Notes: generated by a model not told the origin, from the letters alone. Counted from the stretch's first letter, positions 9,024 through 19,337 are shown. The stretch: DNA of 64,000 nt from Saprospirales bacterium (GCA_016711605.1 JADJSS010000002.1:310001-374000), one strand, 5' to 3'. Made by a program: numbers and translations.

Positions 9024-9524
9024 GTGAAATACCTAACCATTATTCGTCATGCAAAATCAAGTTGGGAAAATCCTGATTTAGATGATTTTGACAGACCACT
9101 CAACGAACGAGGAAAAAAAGCAATTCTTTTAATAGGAAATTTTTTAAAAGAAAATAATGTTCAACCAGACTTTATTCTATCATCATCAGCAAAAAGAGCC
9201 AGAAAAACAGCAGAAGGAATTGCTACAACCTTAAACTATCCAACAAATTGCATTTTATACAAACACGATATTTATTCAGGTGATTTAAAACAAATCTTAA
9301 ACGTAATTTCTGAGATTGATCATTATTATAATGATGTTTTTTTGTTTGGACACGAACCAATTTTGTCTTCGTTGATTTTTCATTTTACAAAAATATCGTT
9401 AGAAAAATTTCCAACTTGTGCCGTTTTCAGAATTGCTTTTGATATCAATCATTGGACAGAAACAAATTCAAAAATTGGCAAGTGTGAATTTTTTGTGAAA
9501 ACTAAAGAATTGATTAATAAATAG
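9024..9524 (+). CDS. sixA: SixA-like phosphohistidine phosphatase (histidine phosphatase superfamily)
   Basis: A 166-residue member of the histidine phosphatase superfamily. The catalytic RHAKSSW motif is at residues 8-14, followed by DRPLNERGKK and later FGHEP, which carries the second catalytic histidine. SixA proteins remove phosphate from phosphohistidine in signalling proteins. The start is a GTG at 9024, placing the catalytic motif at the expected distance from the N terminus. It lies 17 bases ahead of ppk1 on the same strand, suggesting an operon with polyphosphate genes; in that context the substrate is uncertain. Confidence 0.88.
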   Translation: MKYLTIIRHAKSSWENPDLDDFDRPLNERGKKAILLIGNFLKENNVQPDFILSSSAKRARKTAEGIATTLNYPTNCILYKHDIYSGDLKQILNVISEIDHYYNDVFLFGHEPILSSLIFHFTKISLEKFPTCAVFRIAFDINHWTETNSKIGKCEFFVKTKELINK

Positions 9525-9541
9525 CTATTTTCATCGTTCCA

Positions 9542-11320
9542 ATGACAAATATACCTATTATAAATCGCGAATTAAGTTGGCTATCCTTCAACGAGCGAGT
9601 ATTACAAGAAGCAGAAGACGCAAGCGTTCCTTTGTTGGAAAGATTGAAATTTTTAGGAATCTATTCTAATAATTTAGACGAATTTTTTCGTGTACGTATT
9701 GCAACACTTAAACGCATGATTGATGTTGACAAAAATGCTAAAATCGATATTGGAATTTCACCAACTAAATTACTGATTAAAATAAATGAAAAACTAAAAC
9801 AACTTTCAACACGATATGATAAAACCTATCAGCATCTTTTAAAAGATTTAGAAAAAGAAAACATTTTTATTCTTAATGAAAAGCATCTCGACAAAGAACA
9901 TGGTGAATTTGTGCGTACTTATTTTCAAGAAAAAGTGCGGCTAGAAATTTTTCCAGTAATGTTGGATAAAGTAAAAGAATTTCCGGTTTTGCAAGATGCT
10001 TCTATTTATTTAGCAGTTCGTTTTTCAAAAACCAAAACCAACCAAACACACTACGCGTTGATTGAAGTTCCAACCTATACTTTATCTAGGTTTGTGGTGC
10101 TTCCACCTAAAAAAAAAACAGAATTGTATGCTGGTTCGCGTTATCATAATTTCAAAGATTTTATACGATTTCCAACGTTTGGAAAAACTCATTTACTCAA
10201 TCCAAAACAAGAACATATTATTCATTCCGATTTGCATAAAACAAAAAGTATTTTAGCAAAAATGAAAGAGAAAGATATGTTATTGAATTTTCCATATCAT
10301 TCGTTTGATTACTTTTTAGATTTATTGCGTGAAGCTGCCATTGATCCAAATGTTTCTCATTTACGCATCACATTGTATCGTGTTTCATCGAATTCACATG
10401 TAATAAAATCCTTAATTACAGCACTTCACAATGGTAAAGACGTTACCGTGTTTATTGAATTGCGCGCTCGCTTTGATGAAGAAGCCAACATCGATTGGGC
10501 CAATATTTTGCGAGATGCTGGTGCGCGTGTAATTACTGGTATTGCTGGTTTAAAAGTACACTCTAAATTGTGTATTATTACGCGCCGAGAAAAAGGTAAT
10601 AAAATTTATTATGGTTGTATTGGAACTGGAAATTTACATGAAAAAACAGCACGCATTTATACCGATACGATGTTGCTAACTTGTAACCAAATTATAACAA
10701 AAGAAGCGCGACAAATTTTTACTTTTTTTGATAAAAATTATTCGGTGCCGAAGCTACAAAAGTTGCTGGTGGCACCATTTAATTTGCGCAGTAAAATCAA
10801 TACTTTAATCAACAGAGAAATCAAACATGCAAAAGCTGGAAAAAAGCAGAAGTATTTTTGAAGTTGAATAATTTGGTAGATGAAGAAATGATTCAGAAAT
10901 TATATCAGGCAAGTAAAGCTGGTGTTAAAGTTCGTTTGATTATTCGTGGCATTTGCTCACTGATTCCAAATTTGCCTGGTTTGAGTGAGAATATACAAGC
11001 TATTAGTATAGTAGATAAATTTTTAGAACACAACCGTGTGTTTATGTTTCATAATTTGGGAAAGCCAGAAATATATATCGGTTCGGCAGATTTAATGACA
11101 CGAAATTTAGATTTTAGAGTTGAAATTGCCACCCAATTTTAGATGAAAAATACAAAAACAATTGTTGCATATTTTAGATTTGCAATGGCGCGACAATGTG
11201 AAGGCGCGTATTTTTAATGAAACACAAAACAATTTATTTAAGAAACAAACGACAGCTGTTGCCATCAGAAGCCAAGATGCTATTTATGATTTCTGGCAAG
11301 ATGTTGCAAAGAAGAAATAG
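9542..11320 (+). pseudogene. ppk1: Polyphosphate kinase PPK1, broken by two frameshifts and an internal gap
   Basis: PPK1 makes polyphosphate from ATP. The start (MTNIPIINRELSWLSFNERV) and the C-terminal phospholipase D-like domains with GLKVHSKLC are clearly PPK1. Three lesions interrupt it. An A run at 10840-10845 is one base short, ending the first frame at 10861. A C run at 11132-11134 is one base short, ending the second at 11142; the third frame continues to TAG at 11320 with LLHILDLQWRDNVKAR. In addition about 95 residues of the usual 690 are absent at an A10 tract (10109-10118), where FVVLPP jumps to the GSRYHNFKDF motif. Either the gene is dead or the consensus is wrong here; homopolymer placement favours the latter. 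Confidence 0.85.
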
Positions 11321-11462
11321 AATTAATACGTTGCAATCTTGTTTTTTGATTTAATTCGATAGACATAATGCATGAAAACTTGAAAAAATATAAAATAAAT
11401 TTTGTGTTTTCTTTTTCCATTTTATCTAATAACAAATTACTTTTTACTTGTAACTTTACTAA

Positions 11463-12362
11463 ATGAAATTTGCTGCTATTGATATTGGCTCTAATGCTGT
11501 TCGCTTAATTTTTATTAATGTGTATGAAACACCAACTGGTCCGCAGTTTGTGAAAGATGCTATGTATCGCGTGGCTCTACGGCTTGGTGAAGAAGCTTTT
11601 TTAAAAGGAAAAATTTCTGAAAAGAAAACAGAAGAGTTGCTTTCTACCATGAAAGCATTCAAACATTTAATTGATGTACACAAACCAGTGCAAATCATGG
11701 CGTGTGCTACTTCGGCGATGCGTGATGCAAAAAATGCGAAAGAAATTGTTGCGAAAGTTTTGAAAAAAACGGGTATCGATATTAAAATTATTACTGGTCA
11801 AAAAGAAGCAGAATTAATTCTTTCGAACCATGTAGAAAAATTACAGTTAGAAGAAAATAAAAATTATTTATACATCGATGTTGGTGGTGGTTCTACCGAA
11901 TTAATTTTATTATCGAAAGGAAAATTAGTTGATAAATGGTCGTTCAATATTGGTACGTTGCGCATGACGCTTGGGAAAATAAAAGAAAAACACTGGAAAG
12001 AACTGGATGTTTGGGTCGATCATTTTAAAGGAAAATATCAGCCGTTGTTAGGAATTGGTTCTGGTGGAAATATCAACACTATACAAAAACATTTTGTGAA
12101 ACGCAAAGACAACGAAGTTCATTTAAGCGATTTGCAATTTACATATGATAAGCTTGAAAGTATGACAATTGACGAACGTATTTTAAAATATGGTTTTCGT
12201 CCTGACAGAGCAGACGTAATTGTGCCTGCAACTACGATTTTTATGCATATAATGCAACGTTTAAGTATTGAAACATTGTTTGTTCCAAAAGTTGGATTAG
12301 GTGATGGAATGATTCATGAAATGTATGAGAAAATGACAAAAGTAAAACGAAAAAAACGCTAA
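11463..12362 (+). CDS. ppx: Ppx/GppA-family exopolyphosphatase
   Basis: A 299-residue ASKHA-fold phosphatase. It begins MKFAAIDIGSNAVRLIF, the P-loop-like signature of Ppx/GppA, and carries YIDVGGGSTELIL (about residues 138-150) and GIGSGGN further on. Such enzymes degrade polyphosphate or pppGpp; the short single-module length is common in Bacteroidota. It sits 140 bases behind ppk1 in the same direction, so synthesis and breakdown of polyphosphate are encoded together, as in many genomes. The protein ends with a basic KVKRKKR tail. Confidence 0.92.
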   Translation: MKFAAIDIGSNAVRLIFINVYETPTGPQFVKDAMYRVALRLGEEAFLKGKISEKKTEELLSTMKAFKHLIDVHKPVQIMACATSAMRDAKNAKEIVAKVLKKTGIDIKIITGQKEAELILSNHVEKLQLEENKNYLYIDVGGGSTELILLSKGKLVDKWSFNIGTLRMTLGKIKEKHWKELDVWVDHFKGKYQPLLGIGSGGNINTIQKHFVKRKDNEVHLSDLQFTYDKLESMTIDERILKYGFRPDRADVIVPATTIFMHIMQRLSIETLFVPKVGLGDGMIHEMYEKMTKVKRKKR

Positions 12363-12363
12363 T

Positions 12364-14268
12364 TTAATTGCTTATTTTGCTTCCATATTCGTGAAACATA
12401 TTGTTTTCAAGAATTGTATTAAAATTATTTTCGTATAGCTTAAATTGAAAAAATTGTGCACCAAAACTTTTTCCTTTTGGATAAAAACTAAATTGAAAAT
12501 CAAGATACGGAAAACCTAAATCCACACTTCTGAAACGAAGGCCACAACCAATTCCATACTGAAAATTGCTTTGTATAATTAATTTTTTTCCATTCTCGCT
12601 TAGCCAACCCATATCACAAAAAGCATATACCATTCCTTTGCTTAAGATGACCATTTTATCTAAAAATAAATCACACTCGGCACTTAAAGTAAAACTTTTT
12701 GAGCCCTTTAAATTTGGTGAATAAAAACCTCGTATTCCATTTCTTTCATTAATGTTGAAGTATCGATCTTCAGGTATAAAAAAGCCTAAATTTGTTCCTG
12801 TTTTTAGTACTTGTCTGAAGTACATGTGTTTGGCAAAAGCAACTTTTTTTGAAATATAATCCAAATTTATTTTTGTTGACATTTGCTCACCTTTTCTGTT
12901 TTTGATAAAACCACCGTACGAAAATTGGGGAAATAAATAACCAAATTTTTTAAGATATAAACCATAATTCATCGTAAAATCAAATGTAGCGCGCCTTCCA
13001 GCTATTTCATCAATTTGTGGTCCTGTCCAAATAGATGCGCTGATTCCACGTGGAAAATATTCAGCAATATCTACATAAAAAGCATTTCTTTCTAAATAAA
13101 AATCCCATCTTGCGAGCCCAAACCCAATGCGATAATTTTGTTGTTTTATAAAAGATTCATTGAAGTTTCTATCAATAATAAATGGTCTGTTTTTATAATT
13201 TACGTAATTTAATTTAGTAGCAATAATAAATTTTAGTTTATCATCTTTACAAGGCATTATTTTATTTAGTTGAATTCCATATGCAAGCCAAAGCGAATAA
13301 TAATGCGATTTTGCTTTTGTAAAACTAGATGGATCATTCAGGTTTCCATTTAAACTTATGGTTGAGTTTTTATAAGAATAACTAGCATTGAATGCCCATT
13401 TTGTTTTTAAATTAAAGAAATTTCTGTTGGCAGAAAGTGTTACATTTTGATTTAATTTTTCTACTACAAATCTGGTCGAAAAGTTTATTTGAGACGATTG
13501 AATATTGTCGTATCTGTATGCACCACCAACTGTCCATAAATTATATTTATTAAAATTTACACCTGCATATATACTTAGTGAATTAGGTAATCCAAAAAAA
13601 TTATAGGTGTAAGCAGATAACGCAACTCTGTTGTTTGAGTAACCAATCGACATTGCATAGGAAAGCTTATCCTGCAAAAAAATCATGACTTCTACATTGT
13701 CTGTATTCAAACTATCTGGCAAAATAAGAATGTGAACATCTTTAAATTTTTTCCGATCCCATAATTGTTTTTCTGTATCCGCAAATAAAGTCGGATTTAC
13801 CAAATCGCCTTCTTTAAAAAAAATATCGCCTTTAATAAACCATTCTCTTCCTTTAAAATGAATAGCATTTCCAAATTTTTGTGCTTTGGTAAGTTTAGGC
13901 GGACAGCTATCTTCTACACATCCAAATGGTTTATAGATAACGATATCGACACAGGTAATTTTTTTATTTTCGTATTTATTATATTTTTCAACTCCTGAAA
14001 AATCTTTGCCTGTGCCTCTGTCGTTGTAATTAAAATACGAGAAAAACTTAAATACTTTTTTAGCTTTATCGTTGCGCATTTTTTGTTTGCTGATTTTTAT
14101 AGAATCAGTAGAAACACTTGTAGAATCTTGCTTTGTAAATAAAAGTAACGATGAAAATGAATTTGTTGTTGTACTTAAAAAAAAACAACACAGCGCTATT
14201 TTAAAACCATTATAAACTGTTTGGGTTTGTGTAAAAAAAAATTTATTTATTAAAATGCGAAACTGCAT
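12364..14268 (-). CDS. BamA/ShlB-like outer-membrane barrel protein with POTRA-like domain
   Basis: About 634 residues. After an N-terminal signal-like hydrophobic segment there is a POTRA-like region (FIKGDIFFKEGDLVNPTLF, then QLWDRKKFKDVHILI), followed by roughly 450 residues of alternating aromatic beta strands ending in phenylalanine-rich sequence. This layout is that of surface-antigen/BamA-family proteins of the outer membrane. I set the start at the ATG at 14268; the longer frame to 14433 runs into dedA. It follows dedA by 17 bases and may share its transcript. It is likely not the main BamA, since only one POTRA-like unit is apparent. Substrate unknown. Confidence 0.7.
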   Translation of the reverse strand: MQFRILINKFFFTQTQTVYNGFKIALCCFFLSTTTNSFSSLLLFTKQDSTSVSTDSIKISKQKMRNDKAKKVFKFFSYFNYNDRGTGKDFSGVEKYNKYENKKITCVDIVIYKPFGCVEDSCPPKLTKAQKFGNAIHFKGREWFIKGDIFFKEGDLVNPTLFADTEKQLWDRKKFKDVHILILPDSLNTDNVEVMIFLQDKLSYAMSIGYSNNRVALSAYTYNFFGLPNSLSIYAGVNFNKYNLWTVGGAYRYDNIQSSQINFSTRFVVEKLNQNVTLSANRNFFNLKTKWAFNASYSYKNSTISLNGNLNDPSSFTKAKSHYYSLWLAYGIQLNKIMPCKDDKLKFIIATKLNYVNYKNRPFIIDRNFNESFIKQQNYRIGFGLARWDFYLERNAFYVDIAEYFPRGISASIWTGPQIDEIAGRRATFDFTMNYGLYLKKFGYLFPQFSYGGFIKNRKGEQMSTKINLDYISKKVAFAKHMYFRQVLKTGTNLGFFIPEDRYFNINERNGIRGFYSPNLKGSKSFTLSAECDLFLDKMVILSKGMVYAFCDMGWLSENGKKLIIQSNFQYGIGCGLRFRSVDLGFPYLDFQFSFYPKGKSFGAQFFQFKLYENNFNTILENNMFHEYGSKISN

Positions 14269-14285
14269 TTCTAAAAATACAAATT

Positions 14286-14933
14286 TTATTTCTTCATTTT
14301 TACCTGAACTGCTTTTATTATCATTGGTAAGATGGACAAAAACACAATTCCTAAAATAAATTTTTCTAAGTTTTTTTCTACAAAAGGTATGTTGCCTAAA
14401 AAATAACCAAGTATGGTAACCGAGCCAACCCAAAGTATTCCGCCAAAAATATCATAAGGTAAAAATGTTTTGTAATTCATGTTTGCAACACCAGAAACAA
14501 ATGGTGTAACGGTGCGAACAATTGGCATAAATCGAGCGATAATAATTGTTTTGCTTCCGTATTTTTCGAAATAATTATGTACATCGTTTATCCATTCTGG
14601 ATTTACTAATGGCTTTCCTTTATATTGCCATTTCAATACCGTTTCACTAAAAAATTTGCCTATAAAATAATTGACATTATCGCCTAAAATAGCAGCAATT
14701 ATTAATAATGGAATTAGAAAATAAATATTTAAACCTGATGCTTGTGCACACAATAAACCAGCTGTAAACAACAATGAATCGCCTGGTAAAAATGGCATAA
14801 TAACCAAACCTGTTTCTATAAAAATGATTAAAAATAAAATGCCATAAATTAAATTTCCATGTTGTTGAAATAAATGCAACAAAACATCTTTTGTATGTGT
14901 TAAAAGTTCGAGTAAGAAGTGTATAATTTCCAT
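14286..14933 (-). CDS. DedA-family membrane protein
   Basis: A 215-residue inner-membrane protein with the DedA (SNARE-associated/VTT) signature: an N-terminal hydrophobic helix, IETGLVIMPFLPGDSLLF, the GDNVNYFIGK segment, and IIARFMPIVRTVTPFVSGVA near the middle. DedA proteins are linked to undecaprenyl-phosphate or phospholipid flipping and envelope homeostasis. ATG at 14933 gives the standard length. It is upstream of the barrel protein gene. Confidence 0.92.
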   Translation of the reverse strand: MEIIHFLLELLTHTKDVLLHLFQQHGNLIYGILFLIIFIETGLVIMPFLPGDSLLFTAGLLCAQASGLNIYFLIPLLIIAAILGDNVNYFIGKFFSETVLKWQYKGKPLVNPEWINDVHNYFEKYGSKTIIIARFMPIVRTVTPFVSGVANMNYKTFLPYDIFGGILWVGSVTILGYFLGNIPFVEKNLEKFILGIVFLSILPMIIKAVQVKMKK

Positions 14934-15078
14934 TTTATAAAATGTTTAATGATGTATGTTTTGGATAAATTATTGCAAGATACGAGTTTTAATTTATTCT
15001 AGAATTATTGAATAACATAATAATAAAGTATATTAATTTAATTATAATAATATTTTGTTTATTAATTTAAAAACAAAT

Positions 15079-16847
15079 TTATTCTTTTAATTCAAAATTA
15101 TTTTTGGTTCCTTTTTGTCTGTCTTGTTTGTTTTGCAAAAATGGTGAATCATTTGCTGGATTTTGAATTTTAGATTCTGTATTAATTGGTTTCACAGAAA
15201 AATCAATTTTGATAGTTTCTTCAGCATCCCAATTTTCTTTAATTAAAATAGGTTTTGGTTCTTTATATATTTTTTCAGGCAATGTTTTATTGACAAAAAT
15301 TCCTGAATTCCAGATTCCGTCATTATTTAAATCTTCAATTACTTCAACTGCATAATTGCCAGCTACCAGCAATCCGTAGTCAATTTTAAGCGGCTGAGAA
15401 TCGCTTAAAAATCGTGTATCTAGTACTTTGCCTTGAGAATCTTTTAATTTTACGATATAATTTGTGTTTTTTTGTGGTAACTCATACATAATCAATAATT
15501 TACCAGCTTTTTTGAGTGAAGTTGCTAAAATAGAAAATTCTTGCATTTTTGACCTATTTTCAGCTAAATCTGTAAAAACTGAATCTTGAATTAATAATTT
15601 ATATCGAATTCCTGCTTTCCAGTCTGCTTTTATAGAATAGGTTTGTAAATCAATATCTCTTGAAATAAAAAATGGAATTTCTTTGTTTGCTGTGTCTTTT
15701 ACTAGAATTCGTGAAGTATCAAAAGCTGCAATACAATAATTGGATGCGACTAATTTAAAATCTTGTGTTTCTATAACTGATAAATTTTTGTACAAAGTTG
15801 TGTCTGTAAAAAATACTATTGGCTTTTAAACGTTTTAGATTCAGATCTTACTCGAATTGAATCGAACAAAATATTGTTGTTTTTTAAAAAAACAGTAAAA
15901 CTTGCTGTATCTTTTTCAAGGTTTGGAAAATAGATTTTTGCTTTATTTGGTGTTTTTTCTTGAAAAACAATTGGTTCAATATTTGAATTTTCAGAAACAG
16001 AAGCTGTAATTTGGTCTTTTGTGAACGACAATTCTTTATTAAACGTAATATTTAGCATACCACCTTTTATGGTTCTGTCAAATTCGTTTATACGAAGCTT
16101 TTCGTCTTCTGGTTGAAATAGTAAAAAGTTAAGCGTATCTAAATTTCCGGTAATATGATAAAATGAAGTGTCGAAACCAATTTCTTCTGTTGGTAAATCG
16201 TAATAATAATTTCCATTTTTATCGTTTAAAGCATAAATTTTATAGTCACCTTCTTTCACATTTTCCAAATTAAACGTTCCATCAGTTCCAATTTTTGAAA
16301 TATAAAATGGCTTTTTTGATGTAAAAGCTGAATCTGCAGCATCTTTATACAATAACAAAAATGTATTCTCAGGAATTTTTCCAGTCGTTGTGTTTATTTT
16401 TCCTTTTACGGTAAGTGAATCAATATAATTTCCTGTTGAGAAAATATATTTATAATTTGGAAGTACATTTCCTTCGTTGTTGTCTTTCAAATTATCTCCA
16501 AAAAAAATAGAATAAGTAGTATTTGGTTGTAAAATTCCTTCTTTAAACTTTATGGAAAGTTCGTTTTTCATAATATCAATTTTCGGAAATGGCTCTACTG
16601 ATGGTGAAATAATAACTTGTGTTTTTGCGTTTGTTAAAGGAGCCAACCATTCATTAAATTGAATTGAAATTTCTTTTTGTGAAAAATTAATGGCTTTATT
16701 CTCTGGTTTGGATGATGTAATAATTGGTGGAATTTTGTCGCGTTCACCACCTGTTGGTGCTACAATTTGTGCACATGAAGCAATAAAACAATGTAGTAAT
16801 AAAACAATGTAGTAATGATTTTTAAAACCTTTTTTTAATTTCTTCAT
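15079..16847 (-). CDS. Ig-like-domain lipoprotein (frameshifted in this sequence)
   Basis: Two adjacent frames form one Bacteroidota Ig-like (SbsA-type) surface lipoprotein of about 590 residues. The first frame (15816-16847) starts with a basic-hydrophobic signal ending IASC, then APTGGERDKIPP and an Ig-like domain with VISPSVEPFP and KEGILQPNTTYSI. The second (15079-15795) continues the beta-rich repeats with VEVIEDLNNDGIWNSG. On the plus strand the run TTTT at 15824-15827 is one base short; adding one base joins KTFKK to PIVFFTDTTLYKN with no stop. Role unknown; probably outer-membrane anchored. It is upstream of nothing obvious and follows mnmG by 25 bases. Confidence 0.75.
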
Positions 16848-16872
16848 TATTAAATTACTTAATTATTGAATT

Positions 16873-18735
16873 TTATCTACCTAAATACACCATTAATACA
16901 GAAATATCTGCTGGTGAAACGCCTGAAATTCTACTAGCTTGACCAATGCTTAGCGGTTTCATTTTCGCTAATTTTTGTTTTGCTTCTATTGAAAGCGATG
17001 GAATGGCTGCATAATCAAAGTCTGGTTTTAGTTTATAATGCTCTAATTTTTCCATTTTAGCGACATGTTCTTGTTCTTTATCGAAATAGCCATCGTATTT
17101 CACGCAAATTTCTGCTTGTTCTAAAAACTCTCTTTCGTACTTGCCTAAATGCGCTTTTACAGATGGAATATTTTCTATCAAATCCAGCAAATCTATTTGT
17201 GGACGCGTTACAATTTTTTCCAATTTCATTTTATGAATCAACGAAGTCGTGCCTTTTTGCTCTAAATAAGCATCAATTTCTGTTGGTTCAATGCTAAATT
17301 CTTTGATAAATTGAATAATTTCTGCCGTTGCTTTATTCTTTTCCTGAACTCTGTCAACACGTTCTTGTTCAGCAAAACCTACTTTATTAGATAATTCAGT
17401 GAGACGAATATCAGCATTATCTTGTCGCAACAAAATACGAAACTCAGCTCTTGACGTAAACATTCGGTATGGTTCATCAGTTCCTTTGTTTACTAAATCA
17501 TCAATCAACACACCAATATATGCTTCGCTACGTTTTAAAATAAGCGGTTCTTGTTCTTTAATAGCCAAATGTGCATTCATTCCAGCCATCATACCTTGCG
17601 ATGCTGCTTCTTCATAACCAGTTGTTCCGTTTATTTGTCCAGCAAAAAATAGATTTTTTATCAATTTCGTTTCTAAAGATAGATTTAATTGCATTGGTGG
17701 AAAGTAATCATACTCTATTGCGTAACCAGGTCTGAACATTTTTACAAGTTCGAAACCTGGAATTTGAGTGAGTGCTTTGTATTGTACATCTTCTGGTAAT
17801 GATGTAGAAAAACCATTTACATAGATTTCTACGGTGTTCCATCCTTCTGGTTCTACAAAAATCTGGTGTCTGTCTTTATCAGCAAAACGGTTTATTTTAT
17901 CTTCAATCGATGGACAATATCTTGGTCCTAAACCTTGAATTCTACCTTGAAACATAGGTGATTTTTCAAAGCCAGTTTTAAGTGTTTCGTGTACTTTATC
18001 GTTGGTATAAGTAATCCAGCAACAACGTTGTTCTTTTGGTTTTTCTGTTTTTGTGTATGAAAAGCCAACTACATCATCGTCCCCATTTTGCACTTCCATT
18101 TTAGTATAATCTAAACTTCTTCCATCAACTCTTGGTGGTGTTCCTGTTTTCATTCGACCACTTTCAAACCCAAAAGAAACCAATTGTTCAGTAATACCTT
18201 TTGATGATTTCTCGCCTGCTCTTCCACCGCCAAATTGTTTTTCGCCAATATGAATGATGCCGTTTAAAAAAGTTCCGTTCGTTAAAACCACTGCTTTTCC
18301 TCGAATTTCCAAACCCATTCCTGTTTTGATACCACAAACTTTTCCTTTTTCTACAATTAACTCGCTCACCATATCTTGCCAGAAATCGATGTTTGGTGTA
18401 TTTTCCAACATTTCACGCCAAACCAAATGAAACAACATACGGTCATTTTGTGTACGCGGACTCCACATTGCTGGACCTTTTGATTTGTTCAGCATGCGAA
18501 ATTGTATCATCGATTTATCTGAGACAATTCCTGAATAGCCACCCATTGCATCAATTTCTCTTACAATTTGACCTTTGGCAACGCCACCCATTGCTGGATT
18601 GCACGACATTTGAGCAATGGTTTGCATATTCATAGTAGCCAACAAAACCTTGCTACCCATTTTTGCTGCAGCAACTGCGGCCTCGCAACCAGCGTGACCA
18701 GCACCAACTACTATTACATCATACGATTGAAACAT
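16873..18735 (-). CDS. mnmG: tRNA uridine-5-carboxymethylaminomethyl modification enzyme MnmG
   Basis: MnmG (GidA), with MnmE, modifies the wobble uridine U34 of certain tRNAs using FAD. The 620-residue protein has the FAD-binding GAGHAGCEAA near the start, SCNPAMGGVAKGQIVREIDA, GTFLNG, and TPPRVDGRSLDY, all diagnostic, plus the C-terminal helical domain ending VLMVYLGR. Length matches the family. The region upstream holds word repeats and then parS-like sites; in many bacteria mnmG lies near the chromosomal origin and the parAB genes, which fits. Confidence 0.97.
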   Translation of the reverse strand: MFQSYDVIVVGAGHAGCEAAVAAAKMGSKVLLATMNMQTIAQMSCNPAMGGVAKGQIVREIDAMGGYSGIVSDKSMIQFRMLNKSKGPAMWSPRTQNDRMLFHLVWREMLENTPNIDFWQDMVSELIVEKGKVCGIKTGMGLEIRGKAVVLTNGTFLNGIIHIGEKQFGGGRAGEKSSKGITEQLVSFGFESGRMKTGTPPRVDGRSLDYTKMEVQNGDDDVVGFSYTKTEKPKEQRCCWITYTNDKVHETLKTGFEKSPMFQGRIQGLGPRYCPSIEDKINRFADKDRHQIFVEPEGWNTVEIYVNGFSTSLPEDVQYKALTQIPGFELVKMFRPGYAIEYDYFPPMQLNLSLETKLIKNLFFAGQINGTTGYEEAASQGMMAGMNAHLAIKEQEPLILKRSEAYIGVLIDDLVNKGTDEPYRMFTSRAEFRILLRQDNADIRLTELSNKVGFAEQERVDRVQEKNKATAEIIQFIKEFSIEPTEIDAYLEQKGTTSLIHKMKLEKIVTRPQIDLLDLIENIPSVKAHLGKYEREFLEQAEICVKYDGYFDKEQEHVAKMEKLEHYKLKPDFDYAAIPSLSIEAKQKLAKMKPLSIGQASRISGVSPADISVLMVYLGR

Positions 18736-18748
18736 GGTGTAAAGATAG

Positions 18749-18783
18749 TTATTAGTCGTGAGTCGTGAGTCGTGAGTTATGAG
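18749..18783. repeat. Short tandem words upstream of mnmG
   Basis: The word AGTCGTG repeats in tandem three times and then degenerates to AGTTATGAG, directly upstream of the mnmG start. Confidence 0.6.
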
Positions 18784-18855
18784 AATTTATTGCAAATTTC
18801 AAAATCAACAAAATAATAAACATGTTTATAAGCTAGCTGTGGATTGCTGTGGATT

Positions 18856-18871
18856 AGTTTCACGTGAAACA
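18856..18871. promoter_or_regulatory. parS: parS-like centromere site 1
   Basis: AGTTTCACGTGAAACA differs at one outer base from the ParB-binding consensus TGTTTCACGTGAAACA. ParB loads on such sites and works with ParA and SMC in chromosome segregation. Confidence 0.85.
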
Positions 18872-18959
18872 ATTTTATAAATTCGATTATTCCATTTTAT
18901 TCAAGTAGTCAACAATATTATACACTTTGTGAATTAGTGTGTGTGAATTAGTGTTGAAA

Positions 18960-18975
18960 TGTTTCACGTGAAACA
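18960..18975. promoter_or_regulatory. parS: parS-like centromere site 2
   Basis: TGTTTCACGTGAAACA is a perfect 16-bp match to the parS consensus, about 104 bases from site 1. Confidence 0.92.
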
Positions 18976-19267
18976 AAATGAGTTTAAATCAAATTTTTAT
19001 AACTAATTATGACTATACTTAAATAAGGTTTAATTCTAAAATAAACAGCCATTTTACGTAGTTTTTTACTATATAAAAAGATCCTGAAACAAGTTCAGGA
19101 TGACAGCATCGCGGCACTGTGTCAATGTAATGTCGAACTTGATTTAGCATCTATTACCTAGTATTTAGATGTTATAGTTAAAACTAAACCTAAAATATTA
19201 AATTTTATTTTGGAGATATAAATAAATACAACAGAGAATTGTATAGTATTATGTGATATAAAATTTT

Positions 19268-19283
19268 TGTTTCACGTGAAACA
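19268..19283. promoter_or_regulatory. parS: parS-like centromere site 3
   Basis: TGTTTCACGTGAAACA, a perfect match, about 308 bases from site 2 and next to the terminator of the following minus-strand gene. Confidence 0.92.
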
Positions 19284-19313
19284 AAAAATGGTTGCAGAAA
19301 ATCTGCAACCATT
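19284..19313 (-). terminator. Intrinsic terminator of the PorP/SprF gene
   Basis: Plus-strand 87-98 and 102-113 of this block (19287-19298 with 19302-19313) form a perfect 12-bp stem, AATGGTTGCAGA. On the minus strand it is followed by a T run, so it ends minus-strand transcripts. Confidence 0.88.
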
Positions 19314-19337
19314 AAACTATAATTTTGAAATAAGATG

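Larger units (their letters stand above)
18784..19283. other. Gene-free stretch holding three parS-like sites
   Basis: No coding frame is supported. It holds three GTTTCACGTGAAAC palindromes (listed separately) and, just before the first, two near-copies of a DnaA box on one strand (TGTGGATTG, TGTGGATTA). AT-rich. A centromere-like and possibly origin-near region. Confidence 0.6.

Noticed and set aside
15079..15795. Second half of the Ig-like lipoprotein as a separate gene
   Set aside because: It starts at a TTG with no signal peptide and joins the first half smoothly when one homopolymer base is restored.
15820..15830. Programmed -1 frameshift site in the Ig-like lipoprotein
   Set aside because: The bases TTTAAAAG are not phased as X XXY YYZ relative to the reading frame, and the same kind of break occurs in many unrelated genes.
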